This document shows, in pieces, positions 35,557 to 45,281 of a stretch of DNA of 64,000 nucleotides. Positions within the stretch are counted from its first letter, which is position 1; every line of letters begins with the position of its first letter. A program made the translations under genes and the position numbers. The notes under the pieces are model-generated. The model was not told the origin of the DNA and ran no database searches. It worked only from the letters and a program-made list of their open reading frames with translations. Source of the stretch: SAR324 cluster bacterium (lineage in GTDB: Bacteria > SAR324 > XYD2-FULL-50-16); assembly GCA_028282885.1 (NCBI GenBank), contig JANQGX010000009.1, forward strand, positions 18,177 through 82,176, written 5' to 3'.

Positions 35557-37803
35557 TTACGCTTTGCTGATTCTAACCAGCATTCCCGATATCGGGCCGC
35601 CTCCAAATCCCGACTTGTCCTGGTGACCCATAGGAATGGTCTGATTACAATTGAGATCCCAAATGCCGTAATTATTGGGGCTTGCACCTTCTGTCTCCGG
35701 TAGCCACCAGGCATGCGGGACCATGATCATTTTGGGATGAATGATCGGTGTTACTTTGGCTTTCCGTTTGAATTTTCCCATGGTTCCTTCAATCAAAACC
35801 CAATCGCCGGTAACAATTCCTTTTTCAGAAGCCGTATCCGGATTGATTTCAACCAGCGGGTCAGGGTCACACTCGCGCAGCCATGGAATCTGGCGATGTT
35901 CGCTGTGAAAAAGAACGGGTGATCGCCGACCTGTCATCATGATCAAAGGATAATCTTTCCAGATTTCGGGAGTCGTGATCGGACTTTCGGGGGTTATCTC
36001 CTTGTATGAGGGCAATGGGTCCAATCCCCATTTTTCATAACTGGTGCAATACAACTCCACACGTCCGGTGGGAGTGCGAAATCCCGGCTTCTTATCCTTA
36101 CGCAACAGACCGCTCTCATATCTACGGTATGGTGTACTTCCGCAGGGATGACCTTTCGGGGCCAAATCCCAGCCTTTCTCAGCGAGCTGGTCGAAAGTAT
36201 ATCCCGATGGTTGCATCCTGTCGTCCAGCATCTCTTTCACGTCTTTCCAGGGAACCCGCTCGGGATTGAAGCGTTTGGCCAGGGTGAAAACAATCTCCCA
36301 ATCGGATTTACACTCTTCCACCTGGACGACTTTCTTGATCACATTCAAGGGACCGCCGATGCAGTAAACGGAATCTTTTTCCGGAAACGCTCCGGCAGGC
36401 AGGACAATGTCAGCCAGAAGCTGTGCCGTCGGCGTCATAAATGTGTCGACCACAACATTGAACTCAAGTTTTTTTCCTGCCTCGTAGTGTCGTTTGGTGT
36501 CCTGAGCCTGATTGGCCAAAGGATTATTGGCTTGTATCCACATTCCCCGAATCGGGTAAGGCTTGTCCGTTTCCATGGCCTCTATCAGTACATCTTCCTG
36601 AGCCCATGCCCTGAAACTCTTGACCAGGGGATATTTATCCGCGCCGATTCTCTTTTCGCTCAACTTTTTGTGCAGATCCTCCCCGTAAAGCTGAATGACT
36701 TCTTCCGTCGAATACGGGTAAGTCGTAACCTGATAAGCAGGTCTGCAGATCAGGTTACCGCCGGGGATATCAAGGTTTCCGGTTATAGCAATAATTTGAT
36801 GGATTGCCATGATAACTGTGGTTCCATCCGGATTTCCTTCCACCGGCCTGCCGATCTCAATCGAAGCCGGGCTGTTTTCGCCGATCATTCTGGCAGCTTT
36901 TATGATTTTCTCTTTTGGCACCCAGGTAATCTCTTCAGCCCATTCGGGGGGATACTGCTGAACGCGCTCGGCCAGTTTGTCGAATCCGTAACACCATTTA
37001 TCCACGAATTCCTTGTCAACCAGGTCTTCGTTGATAATCACATTCAAAAAGGCCAGGGCCAGTGCCCCATCGGTGCCGGGTCGAGGTTGAAGCCAGAGGG
37101 CTGCCCTGGTGGCTTCCCATGTACACCTGGGATCGATAACGATGAGTTTGGTTCCCTGTTTCATCAGGTCATTGAACCAAAATCCCGACCAGTAGTGATC
37201 GACACAACCGCGATTCAGGGTTGATGCCCAACTCACCGTGACTTTGGGTGGCGTCCATTCGGGATCCTTATAACGCTCTTTCAGGCATTGTGCGGCATCC
37301 GGAAAAGTAAATTCTCCCTGGGTAACATACCCACCGGCCAACTGGGGTGTGAAGCAGGAGTGACCGGATAATCCCCACATGGTCCAGTTTGGACTCCCGT
37401 ATGAATAAGCCAGGAGGGTAAGCATTCCTCCAACATCTCTTCCTGTCCCCTGTGAGAAGACCATTGTCTCAGGGCCATACTTTTCTTTGAGCTCATTCAT
37501 CCGCGTTTCGCAGATATCAAAAGCCTCATCCCATGATATTCTTTCCCATTTTCCCTCACCTCTTTCACCAACACGTTTCAAGGGATATTTTAATCGATCC
37601 TCATGATACATATATTGCGTCATAGCCAGACAGCGCGGGCACAGTCTTCCGTTGTACCAGGGATGATCTTTATCTCCTTCAACTTTAATCACCTTTCCGT
37701 CCTTAACGTACACCTCAACGCCGCATCCTCCATGACATCCGGGTCCGGGAGACCAGGCGCCCATTTTATGAATTTCTACTCCTTCTTCGGTTTTTGCCAT
37801 CAT
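35557..37803 (-). CDS. Molybdopterin-dependent oxidoreductase, catalytic subunit
   Basis: 748 residues of the DMSO-reductase superfamily. The N-terminal iron-sulfur region reads GPGCHGGCGVEVYV and GRLCPRC; the first cysteine of the standard C-x2-C-x3-C-xn-C pattern is absent. The molybdenum ligand is probably C in GLSGHSCFTP. MGD-binding stretches follow (SWASTLNRG, VIDPRCTWEATRA, RPGTDGALALAFLN). A final barrel domain starts near residue 620. There is no twin-arginine signal, so it is probably cytoplasmic. Its ferredoxin-like partner is encoded immediately upstream and a TRAP transporter downstream. The substrate is unknown. The second ATG (37800) fits the SD AAGGAG slightly better. Confidence 0.9.
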   Translation of the reverse strand: MMAKTEEGVEIHKMGAWSPGPGCHGGCGVEVYVKDGKVIKVEGDKDHPWYNGRLCPRCLAMTQYMYHEDRLKYPLKRVGERGEGKWERISWDEAFDICETRMNELKEKYGPETMVFSQGTGRDVGGMLTLLAYSYGSPNWTMWGLSGHSCFTPQLAGGYVTQGEFTFPDAAQCLKERYKDPEWTPPKVTVSWASTLNRGCVDHYWSGFWFNDLMKQGTKLIVIDPRCTWEATRAALWLQPRPGTDGALALAFLNVIINEDLVDKEFVDKWCYGFDKLAERVQQYPPEWAEEITWVPKEKIIKAARMIGENSPASIEIGRPVEGNPDGTTVIMAIHQIIAITGNLDIPGGNLICRPAYQVTTYPYSTEEVIQLYGEDLHKKLSEKRIGADKYPLVKSFRAWAQEDVLIEAMETDKPYPIRGMWIQANNPLANQAQDTKRHYEAGKKLEFNVVVDTFMTPTAQLLADIVLPAGAFPEKDSVYCIGGPLNVIKKVVQVEECKSDWEIVFTLAKRFNPERVPWKDVKEMLDDRMQPSGYTFDQLAEKGWDLAPKGHPCGSTPYRRYESGLLRKDKKPGFRTPTGRVELYCTSYEKWGLDPLPSYKEITPESPITTPEIWKDYPLIMMTGRRSPVLFHSEHRQIPWLRECDPDPLVEINPDTASEKGIVTGDWVLIEGTMGKFKRKAKVTPIIHPKMIMVPHAWWLPETEGASPNNYGIWDLNCNQTIPMGHQDKSGFGGGPISGMLVRISKA

Positions 37804-37884
37804 ATACTCCTTAAACGGGTTAAACTAGCAAGCACAAGGCAGAGCCTCAATATTCGGATTCTTCGATAAATCTGTAACGGGATG

Positions 37885-38220
37885 TTACCGTGAATAAAGG
37901 ACAGATCTGTGTTTATCCTCCATCAATAAGGCGAGCTCTTGTATTGTCCCGTAATACATGCACCAGGCTTGACAGTGTTTTACACATGAGGGTTCGTCTC
38001 CTTTAGAAGTTCTTGCGGCGCAAAGATCGCAGAACTCCGTGGGAAATGGAATGTAATCAATCCGAACAGTATCCGGCTTACCTGGATCCATAAATACCTT
38101 TTCTTCTACCTTTATTCCCCATTTCCCAGCCGGATATCCATGTTCCTGTTTGCATGCTACCACGCAACTCATGCATCCTGAGCAATAATCGTAGTCGATT
38201 AACAAACCTTTTCTCGTCAT
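37885..38220 (-). CDS. Four-iron ferredoxin-like electron-transfer subunit
   Basis: A 111-residue protein resembling the N-terminal part of DmsB/NrfC-type iron-sulfur subunits. The cysteine clusters are CSGCMSCVVAC (residues 13-23) and CDLCAARTSKGDEPSCVKHC, enough for two [4Fe-4S] clusters; DmsB itself is longer and has four. It passes electrons to or from the molybdoenzyme encoded 81 bases downstream. SD TAGGAG is close. It is intact in size for the small subclass, so I do not call it truncated. Confidence 0.85.
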   Translation of the reverse strand: MTRKGLLIDYDYCSGCMSCVVACKQEHGYPAGKWGIKVEEKVFMDPGKPDTVRIDYIPFPTEFCDLCAARTSKGDEPSCVKHCQAWCMYYGTIQELALLMEDKHRSVLYSR

Positions 38221-39042
38221 TTTTTGCTCCTACAAAATCAAAGAAGTTTTAAAGAAGTCTGAATTCTCACCACCTTCACTTCCGTGAACGGATGACAACT
38301 AAAAGCCGGACAAAAAAAATGCGAAGGATTGTAAACAGTCATTAATTCAGCAATGAATTGGAAGTACATTCGCTTTGCCGAACTTCAGTCCGGTAGGTTC
38401 CCATCTGCAGGTAAAATGCCCAGTCGGATTTTGCTTTCGGTATGACAGGTAACAGGCTAATATAACAGGAGATAATTGGCATCTTAAATGAATCAGAAGT
38501 TATGATGACAGAAGTTTGACTCCCGAAATATCGTGACATATATGATATGTCAGGACTTCCCATACTGAGGCGAACAACAGTGTGAAATAAACCGGCTGCC
38601 TTTGAAACAGATGCTCCTACTTTTTGGCCAAAAGCATCGCCCCGATCCACGAGCTTGAAACCGTCTTAGTCGTCTTTTATCAATAAGGGCTGAAAAAGCA
38701 GGAAAGAATGATCAGGCAATTGGTGACAGGTTGGAGAGACTTTCTTTATTGGAAAGGAGGTGAAGTTCCGGGAAAAAGCTCAAATGTATGGATTTCTCCT
38801 GTTGGCTGAGTATCGCCAATAGGGGAGTAGATAAAATTCCCGAGATATCGTGACGCTATTGAGATTGTGAATCTAGATGACGAAAATACCTGAAGTGTGA
38901 GGACCGCCAGAAGAGATTTTGAAACCCGTCGGCCCGCGAGATTCCTGAATCCCCGGAAACCGGCCATGGTGATCCGATATGATAAATGCTTTTACGCTGG
39001 AGAAGCAAAGCTGGTTAAGAGGCTAATTCCGCAGGACTGCTC
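38221..39042. other. Intergenic region, no gene supported
   Basis: 822 bases. The ORFs listed here (102 and 73 residues) show no family signal. A short motif TCCCGARATATCGTGAC recurs at 38521 and 38839. A GACATATATGATATGTC palindrome lies at 38534-38550. Old gene remnants are possible but I cannot name any. Confidence 0.5.
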
Positions 39043-39939
39043 TCATTTTCTGATCTTAAGTAGTCTCTTTCTTGTCAAGGAGTATGCAATAGACAGGTAG
39101 TAAGTGGCGGCTTCATTAATGAATATGGGGAAATAGGTTTCCTCTTCCTGGTTCAACACAACCTCACCGTCTAATTTCAAAAAAACGGGATGATTTTTAT
39201 GCAACGGTTTGAAGTCACGATCCTGCAGATACTCGTGAACGATGGCTGCGATATTCCCGTGCGAATCCAGCGGGAAACTGACCGGTTTTACTTTTTCAAA
39301 AACCTCTATCTCATTTCCAACAGGTATCTCAGTTTCATTATTCACCATTTCAATATATTCCAGGCAGGCAAGGGTTGAATCGCAAGCCTGCAGCAAAACA
39401 TCCTGTCGAACAATCCCGTTTGCAATTGGTCCCAATTCAATGCCGATGCTGTGTTCTGTCAGGGAATTGAGAAAAGGTAATCCTTCACGGCCGGCTTGTT
39501 CAGCCATCGGATTGTAAAGAATGGAGACACCAGGTATTTTGGATTTTACAAAGGCCGCCATTTCCAGATTAAAGGGATTGTTGTCCACAATAATCAATGT
39601 AACGCCCATATTGGCGGTGGTGGTATGAACATCGAGGATGAAATCTGTTTTTGGATTGCTCTTTGGCCCCAGCAACTGATGAATGACCTTTGCCCTGTCA
39701 GCCTCGTAGTGACCCAGGGAACTGTTGGACAAATCCTCCTGTGAAAACGACCTGTTTAAATCAACATCCAGAAAACGTACGTTTTTTTCATACGCTTTAG
39801 GATTTGCCAAGAACAGATTTGTTTCAAAAGTCGAGAATTTGGTGAGGAGATTCTTTTCCTTAAGGAATTTTAATAAATATGGTCCGGTATATTCATTCCC
39901 GTGTGTCCCGCCAACAATTGTGACTTTTTCCAGTTTCAT
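39043..39939 (-). CDS. Aspartoacylase / N-acyl-amino-acid deacylase of the AstE-AspA family
   Basis: A 298-residue zinc hydrolase closer to aspartoacylase (ASPA) than to AstE. Zinc ligands are H13 and E16 in GGTHGNE, and H105 in DVHTTTANMG. DLNRSF gives the substrate arginine R63, and E168 in GIELGP is the catalytic base. Aspartoacylases release acetate (or another acyl group) from N-acylaspartate. It is the last gene of a TAXI-TRAP operon, 58 bases after the fused permease. This suggests that the transporter imports the N-acyl amino acid or related acid. The substrate is not proven by sequence. Confidence 0.88.
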   Translation of the reverse strand: MKLEKVTIVGGTHGNEYTGPYLLKFLKEKNLLTKFSTFETNLFLANPKAYEKNVRFLDVDLNRSFSQEDLSNSSLGHYEADRAKVIHQLLGPKSNPKTDFILDVHTTTANMGVTLIIVDNNPFNLEMAAFVKSKIPGVSILYNPMAEQAGREGLPFLNSLTEHSIGIELGPIANGIVRQDVLLQACDSTLACLEYIEMVNNETEIPVGNEIEVFEKVKPVSFPLDSHGNIAAIVHEYLQDRDFKPLHKNHPVFLKLDGEVVLNQEEETYFPIFINEAATYYLSIAYSLTRKRLLKIRK

Positions 39940-39997
39940 TTATCGTTTCCGCCGGTTGGGTGTTGGATGCCAATTAAGGTATAAGCTGAATGTTCTT

Positions 39998-41947
39998 TCA
40001 GACATTTGGAAGGGGATCTCCGGTGTGTTTTCTTTGCAGCCCGAATGCGCCGGTCGTGATCAGTATCAAAGCCAGTATGAAACCGGTGACGTTTGTATAA
40101 ATTGACAGATCCTTTATATCCGTGGGGATGATCAGCAATAGTCCCGTCAAGGTGAAAACCAGTCTCAGTGCCATCGGCATTTTGCTGCGCCATTGTCCGA
40201 CTATAGCCACTGTCGTGAACCAAACACCGATAAGTGCGGTTAAAAATGACAGGATGATATGAACCCAATCCCCCTGCATGATCATAACCGGGGAAGCGAC
40301 AACAAGAAACGGAATGAGATAAGCCACCCAGCCGGCCCTTACGGAAGCCCATGCAGTTTGGAATGAGTTCGCTTTGGCCACCGCTGCGGCTGTAAATGCA
40401 GCTATGGCCACCGGGGGGGTAATCAGGGACATCAACCCGAAATAGAATACAAAAAGATGCGCGGAAAGATCGGGAATGCCGACTTCAATTATGGATGGAG
40501 CCAGCATCGTCGCCAGCAACAGGTAGACTCCTATTGTGGGCATGCCCATGCCGAGTATAATACTGAGAACCGCGACGACAAGTAGTAAAATGATGACAAA
40601 TCCCTCCAGCAAGCTGACAAGCTCTAAGGTTAAACCGAAACCGAGACCGCTGATATTGAGTACTCCAATTATAATACCGGCTGCGGCAGAAATCATGAGG
40701 ATTTCCAGGGAGGCATGCCCTGTTCGCATCATGATAGGCACAAAGTCTCGCAGGTGCAGTTTATCCCAATGGTAACCCAGGAAAATGCCTATCGGAACAA
40801 TTGAAAGCGTAGCATAAAAAGCCGCGGTTTCCGGCTGCAGGTGGAGGTTAAAAAGTCCCACAATAATAACGACAAACGGAATGAAAAACAGCCAGCCTTT
40901 TTTGACGATAGGCCTCAAACGGGGAACTTCCTTACTGCTCAACGGTTTGATATTATGGCGTGCCGCCAGCAAATCAACGTGAACAAAAACCGCCCAATAG
41001 TACAAAAGTGCCGGAATTAAGGCTGCGATAACTATTTCCGAGTAAGGCCGCTGCAGAATCTCGGCAATGAGGAACGCGGCAATTCCCATCATAGGGGGCA
41101 TGATTTGGCCGCCAGTCGAAGCCACTGCCTCTATCCCGGCTGCGTCTTCTTTTCGGTAACCGGATCTCTCCATTAGCGGAATCGTCACGACCCCGGTTGA
41201 AACGACATTTGAAACCGCGCTTCCGGAGATTGATCCAAACAGACTTGAGGCAACAACTGCAATTTTTGCAGCCCCTCCGCGACGCTGACCAACCAAAGCC
41301 TTTGAAAAATCGGTGAAAAACGCCGCACCACCCGCTCGTTCCAGGACAAATCCAAAGAGAAGGAAGGCCACAACCATCGTGGTGGACACTTGCATGGCGA
41401 AACCCATTAATCCGTTTGAATCCAAACCGAGAAAAGTTGTATACCGTTGGTAGCTGAGTTCCTCGCCGCGGAAACTGAATGGCAGGAGATAGCTTAAAAA
41501 ACCAAACAGAACAAAAAACACCAGGAAGAAAAACAGGGTCCTGCCTGCTGTTCTGCGCAATCCTTCTGCGATAGTAAGTATAAATATCGTGGAACAAATC
41601 ACCGCATCAATGGGCGCTTCAAAAAACCTGTCAAGAATATCCGGATAATTATATGCGACGTAAACACCGGTTACAAAGCTTATCCCCGAGATGATCCAAT
41701 CATAGAGAGGAGCCGGCTCGCCTTTTTTTCCGTTGTTCACACGATACAGGAGGAAGACAGCAGGAATCGCGATCGACAGCATTGCCGCAAAAAACTGTTC
41801 GTTCATGAATGACAGGCCGATAGATCTGTACAGGTCAATTGCCCATGCAAGAGAACCAAAACACAGCATACCGGACAGGACCATGCCTAGTCGCTCAGAT
41901 AATGATCGATCAGAAAAAACTATCTCTTCCTTGCCTTTCGTCTCCAT
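39998..41947 (-). CDS. TRAP transporter fused permease (4TM-12TM)
   Basis: 649 residues combining the small (about residues 15-120) and large (about 150-600) TRAP permeases in one chain, as is usual for TAXI-type systems. DctM-like stretches include GGAAKIAVVASSLFGSISGSAVSNVVSTG and LGMGMPTIGVYLLLATMLAPS. It resides in the inner membrane. The TAXI binding protein is encoded upstream and the aspartoacylase downstream in the same direction. SD GAGGGG is close to the ATG. Confidence 0.94.
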   Translation of the reverse strand: METKGKEEIVFSDRSLSERLGMVLSGMLCFGSLAWAIDLYRSIGLSFMNEQFFAAMLSIAIPAVFLLYRVNNGKKGEPAPLYDWIISGISFVTGVYVAYNYPDILDRFFEAPIDAVICSTIFILTIAEGLRRTAGRTLFFFLVFFVLFGFLSYLLPFSFRGEELSYQRYTTFLGLDSNGLMGFAMQVSTTMVVAFLLFGFVLERAGGAAFFTDFSKALVGQRRGGAAKIAVVASSLFGSISGSAVSNVVSTGVVTIPLMERSGYRKEDAAGIEAVASTGGQIMPPMMGIAAFLIAEILQRPYSEIVIAALIPALLYYWAVFVHVDLLAARHNIKPLSSKEVPRLRPIVKKGWLFFIPFVVIIVGLFNLHLQPETAAFYATLSIVPIGIFLGYHWDKLHLRDFVPIMMRTGHASLEILMISAAAGIIIGVLNISGLGFGLTLELVSLLEGFVIILLLVVAVLSIILGMGMPTIGVYLLLATMLAPSIIEVGIPDLSAHLFVFYFGLMSLITPPVAIAAFTAAAVAKANSFQTAWASVRAGWVAYLIPFLVVASPVMIMQGDWVHIILSFLTALIGVWFTTVAIVGQWRSKMPMALRLVFTLTGLLLIIPTDIKDLSIYTNVTGFILALILITTGAFGLQRKHTGDPLPNV

Positions 41948-42352
41948 AACCCCTCTATAAACTTTTTCGTTTTATCTACGACAAAAATCAAGCGACCATC
42001 GAATTAACTACTTCAATATCAACGGTATTGTCATCTCGCATGATCCACAAAGGGATTCCTGATAAACAGACCGGTTCCATCAGGTTTATCGAGGAGTCCA
42101 TCATCTCAATGATTTGGCCAAACCTCCCTGGATTCATCCCCCCGATCCATCAGGTTTATTCGCAGTTTCCGTTTTATCAGTGAATCCCCCGTGAAACGAA
42201 GGGAGTAATACAAAACCCCGTAGATCAGTATGCAGTGCCGCAAACAGGAGGATTGATTATACGGCACACCCGTATTGAATGAGGCCTTGTATCGGAGTCC
42301 CTTCCACCTTCAAAAGCAACTGAAATATCATCCCGATTCAGGTCAGCGGTTT
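41948..42352. other. Intergenic region with a short repeat
   Basis: 405 bases between the TAXI protein and the fused permease. TCCATCAGGTTTAT appears twice (about 42075 and 42146). No gene is seen. The gap is long for an operon but both genes point the same way. Confidence 0.5.
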
Positions 42353-43402
42353 TCATTTAACCTGACCGACTTTCCGGTAAAACGCCAACGCTCCTTCGTG
42401 GTATGGGATACCAACATCCCTGTACATTTTATCGGGATCAAACGATATAAATCCTGCAAAAGATGTAATCAAGGTATCCCTGTTTTTTTGCAGGACAGCC
42501 AGCATCTTTTGTACCAGCTCAGGATCAATATTCTTGTTTGCCATTAGTAAAAACGGCGCAATGATCGCTCCCACCGGTTTGTCCACACCGGGGTAAGCAT
42601 CACCGGGTTGAATGGAATCGATTAACGCTCCGGGAAGATGCCTGCTCAGTATCGATCTGTTCTTTTCCGTATTATCGAGACTGATGTAGCGTATTCCGAT
42701 TTTCGCATGTGCCTGCTGTGCCGCCCCGGAATCCATTGTATAAATCGTTCCCTCAATCTTGCCTGCGATTAAATCCTGAACCGATCGATCACCGGTCGGA
42801 ACAGGGAATCCTTTTACATCGGCTGCAGTTATTCCGCCCATTTCATACATGGCATTGAATACTGAAATCTGGATCTTTTGCTTATTCCAGGCGCTGGGCA
42901 TGTCGCGGCCTTTAAAATCAGCGATTGACCTCACCTTGGATTTCTCGGCGACCATAATTCCGAGAGGTAGTATCCTCAGCGACGCAACAACGCGCAAATC
43001 GTCTTGTGCCCCTAATTTGGCAAACATTTTTTCACCACGATGTCCGAATCCGGCGACAAAACTAACCGCTATGGAGAAATCCAGTTCACCCTTGTTGACC
43101 AGGGGCAGTGTGACAACCGGACCACCTTGTGGCATGGCCCGAATGCGAATGTTCTCTTCTTTCAACAGCACCTTCGCCATGGCTCCGGTCATGGCATAAC
43201 CGGAAGACCCCTGCCCGGTTGTTCCAACTTTGTAGCTCTTTGCATACGCACTCGGTAAGCAGAAGGCGATAATCAGCAGAATACTCAACAGGCTCCTCTT
43301 GCTTTGTGCCGATGTCATTTTTACCATTTCCAATGCCCTGCCTGCAAGGGATGTCAACCTAATACCTTTTTGCGCTCTTTTCAGTTTTGTGTTCTTCTTC
43401 AT
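42353..43402 (-). CDS. TAXI-family TRAP transporter solute-binding protein
   Basis: About 349 residues from the ATG at 43402 with SD AAGGGG; the track's start is 19 codons earlier. The start has a long basic N-region and a hydrophobic core near residues 38-55 ending YAKSYKVGTTG. The TAXI pattern is visible: VGTTGQGSSGYAMTGAMAKVL, then SFVAGFGHRGEKMF. A signal cleavage near YAKS is likely. Related TAXI proteins bind glutamate or other acids; here the aspartoacylase context hints at an N-acyl amino acid. Confidence 0.9.
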   Translation of the reverse strand: MKKNTKLKRAQKGIRLTSLAGRALEMVKMTSAQSKRSLLSILLIIAFCLPSAYAKSYKVGTTGQGSSGYAMTGAMAKVLLKEENIRIRAMPQGGPVVTLPLVNKGELDFSIAVSFVAGFGHRGEKMFAKLGAQDDLRVVASLRILPLGIMVAEKSKVRSIADFKGRDMPSAWNKQKIQISVFNAMYEMGGITAADVKGFPVPTGDRSVQDLIAGKIEGTIYTMDSGAAQQAHAKIGIRYISLDNTEKNRSILSRHLPGALIDSIQPGDAYPGVDKPVGAIIAPFLLMANKNIDPELVQKMLAVLQKNRDTLITSFAGFISFDPDKMYRDVGIPYHEGALAFYRKVGQVK

Positions 43403-44153
43403 AAGATTCCCCTTAATTCTCGATGTATTCAATGAAACCAATGAGATGAAACTTCCCAAATGCTGCCGGTATCAACATTACAGAAACGAATCTGGAACGA
43501 ATCACTATTTTAAAACACTCATTCAGGTTTTACGATAAATGTTGAAAAGATTTAGAGAACTTGCACCACATTCTCATTGTTGGGTGAAGTAACACATTAA
43601 GCTCTGTCATCTGATGTCTGACAATGGCACAATAAATGGCCCCCAAAATATTGTCAAGCTTATTTTTCATTTAAGGCCATGTGCCAGATGATGACCTTTT
43701 GGGCATATTGAAGTTACCGGTTAAAGATCAGAGGACTAAACGCTTAACATAGTACCGATACCTCCTGCTTTTGATTCCCCTGGTTGCCCAAACCCAGGAA
43801 CAACCTGATTTGCTCGTTCAATCCTGTGGGAACTATCGACAATCCGTTCAACTGTTCCCCGGTGGATTTTTTCGATTGGTTGAAGCGAATATTTACGAAC
43901 TCACACTTTCAACAGTTCAGATCCCTGGATCCGCTTCTCTCATCTATTCGCATTTTCGATCATGTTCATAATGCCCGTTCCGGAAGCTTTGATTTGAAAT
44001 ACTATTCCCAATCTGCATCAACAGGGACCGAAAACTGCTGTGCTGTCGGATACATTGCCGGGAATCCTGTTGGATTTCTTTAATCAAGCGATTTATACGG
44101 TTTCATAAAACAAGAAAACGCAGGCTTTGAATCAGCCATACAGTGTTTTGTGT
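43403..44153. other. Intergenic region, no gene supported
   Basis: 751 bases between two minus-strand transcripts. The listed ORFs of 99 and 66 residues have no recognisable family. Part of it may be decayed coding DNA, but both strands give many stops. Confidence 0.5.
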
Positions 44154-45278
44154 CTACTCGTTAAGTTTTTTGAGCGCTGCCGCTAAACCGACCATGGCTT
44201 GTTCAGACCCAATGGTTAATCGCAGCCAATCCGGCAGATTATTCTGGTGAGCGAGCCTGCCGATAAAACCCAAATCCCGAAGATTCTTGTCAAATTCAAC
44301 CGCAGCTTCCGTACCTCCGGGAATTTTCATCAACACGAAATTAGCAACACTTTCGGTTGTCTCATAACCAAGCGAACGGATCGCGTTCAACAGCCAGGGC
44401 AGCCATTTTTGGTTATGTGCCAGCGATGCCTTCTGGTATTCTGTGTCATCCAGGCAGGCAATTGCAGCTTCAAGCGCGATCTTCGATACAGTGAAAGGTC
44501 CACGAACTCTCGATAGGGCTCCCATTGTCCATGAAGGAACGTAAGCCCAGCCGGCACGCATACCTGCCATTCCAAAGTACTTGGAGAAGGTGCGGGTGAC
44601 AATCGTGTTTTCACCAAAATCGTCCACCAGTTCAATAGTCGAGCAGTAGTCCGGACGATCCACGTAATCGTAATAGGCTTCATCCATCACCAGGAGAATA
44701 TTGGGGCGTATGCGAGAACGCAGTTCAATGACCTCATCCCGGGTGAGGTAGGTTCCTGTTGGATTATTCGGATTGGCGATAAAAACGACTTTTGTTCGGT
44801 CCGTTATCGAGTCAAGTATGGCTGCAATATCGGTTTTCATTGCAGATTCAGGTGCAGCAATTGCTGAAGCACCGGCAGTTACCGTGCGGATACGATAGGT
44901 TTGGAATCCGTGATTTGAGTAAACGGCCTCATCTCCAATTGTAAGCCAACTTCGGACGATCCAATTGATGATCTGGTCTGAACCTGGTCCAACCAGAATC
45001 CGGGCGGGATCAAGACTGTATTTCTCTCCGATTGCATATGCCAGTGGTCCCCCGTCGGCTTCAGGATACAGATGCTGTTCGGCTGCAGTCCGTTTAATCG
45101 CTTCGACCACTTTGAGACTGACCCCGATGGGCGATTCATTACTGGACAGTTTAAACACTCTTTTTTTGCCTTCGAAAGACATGCGACCGGGGGTATAGAC
45201 AGGTCCATCGGCTACAAAAGGGAGCAGCATCGGTCGATCAGATTTGGTTGTCGGACTTACTTTTTTCAAAGAATTCAT
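44154..45278 (-). CDS. Histidinol-phosphate aminotransferase-like PLP enzyme
   Basis: 374 residues, fold type I. The PLP lysine is in TRTFSKYFGMAGMRAGW (about residue 235), with NPNNPTGTYL and MDEAYYDYV further upstream. The N-terminal VFKLSSNESPIGVS is HisC-like. Many such enzymes are not involved in histidine synthesis but transaminate other substrates. The gene starts three bases after the ThDP-enzyme stop, so they act together. No histidine genes are near, and a catabolic or specialised role is more likely. Confidence 0.85.
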   Translation of the reverse strand: MNSLKKVSPTTKSDRPMLLPFVADGPVYTPGRMSFEGKKRVFKLSSNESPIGVSLKVVEAIKRTAAEQHLYPEADGGPLAYAIGEKYSLDPARILVGPGSDQIINWIVRSWLTIGDEAVYSNHGFQTYRIRTVTAGASAIAAPESAMKTDIAAILDSITDRTKVVFIANPNNPTGTYLTRDEVIELRSRIRPNILLVMDEAYYDYVDRPDYCSTIELVDDFGENTIVTRTFSKYFGMAGMRAGWAYVPSWTMGALSRVRGPFTVSKIALEAAIACLDDTEYQKASLAHNQKWLPWLLNAIRSLGYETTESVANFVLMKIPGGTEAAVEFDKNLRDLGFIGRLAHQNNLPDWLRLTIGSEQAMVGLAAALKKLNE

Positions 45279-45281
45279 TTT

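Noticed and set aside
38342-38650. 102-residue ORF in the gap after the ferredoxin-like gene
   Set aside because: No motif, no SD, low-complexity mixture; not supported as a gene.
43784-44083. 99-residue ORF between the TAXI gene and the aminotransferase
   Set aside because: No recognisable family on either strand; the region has many stops.
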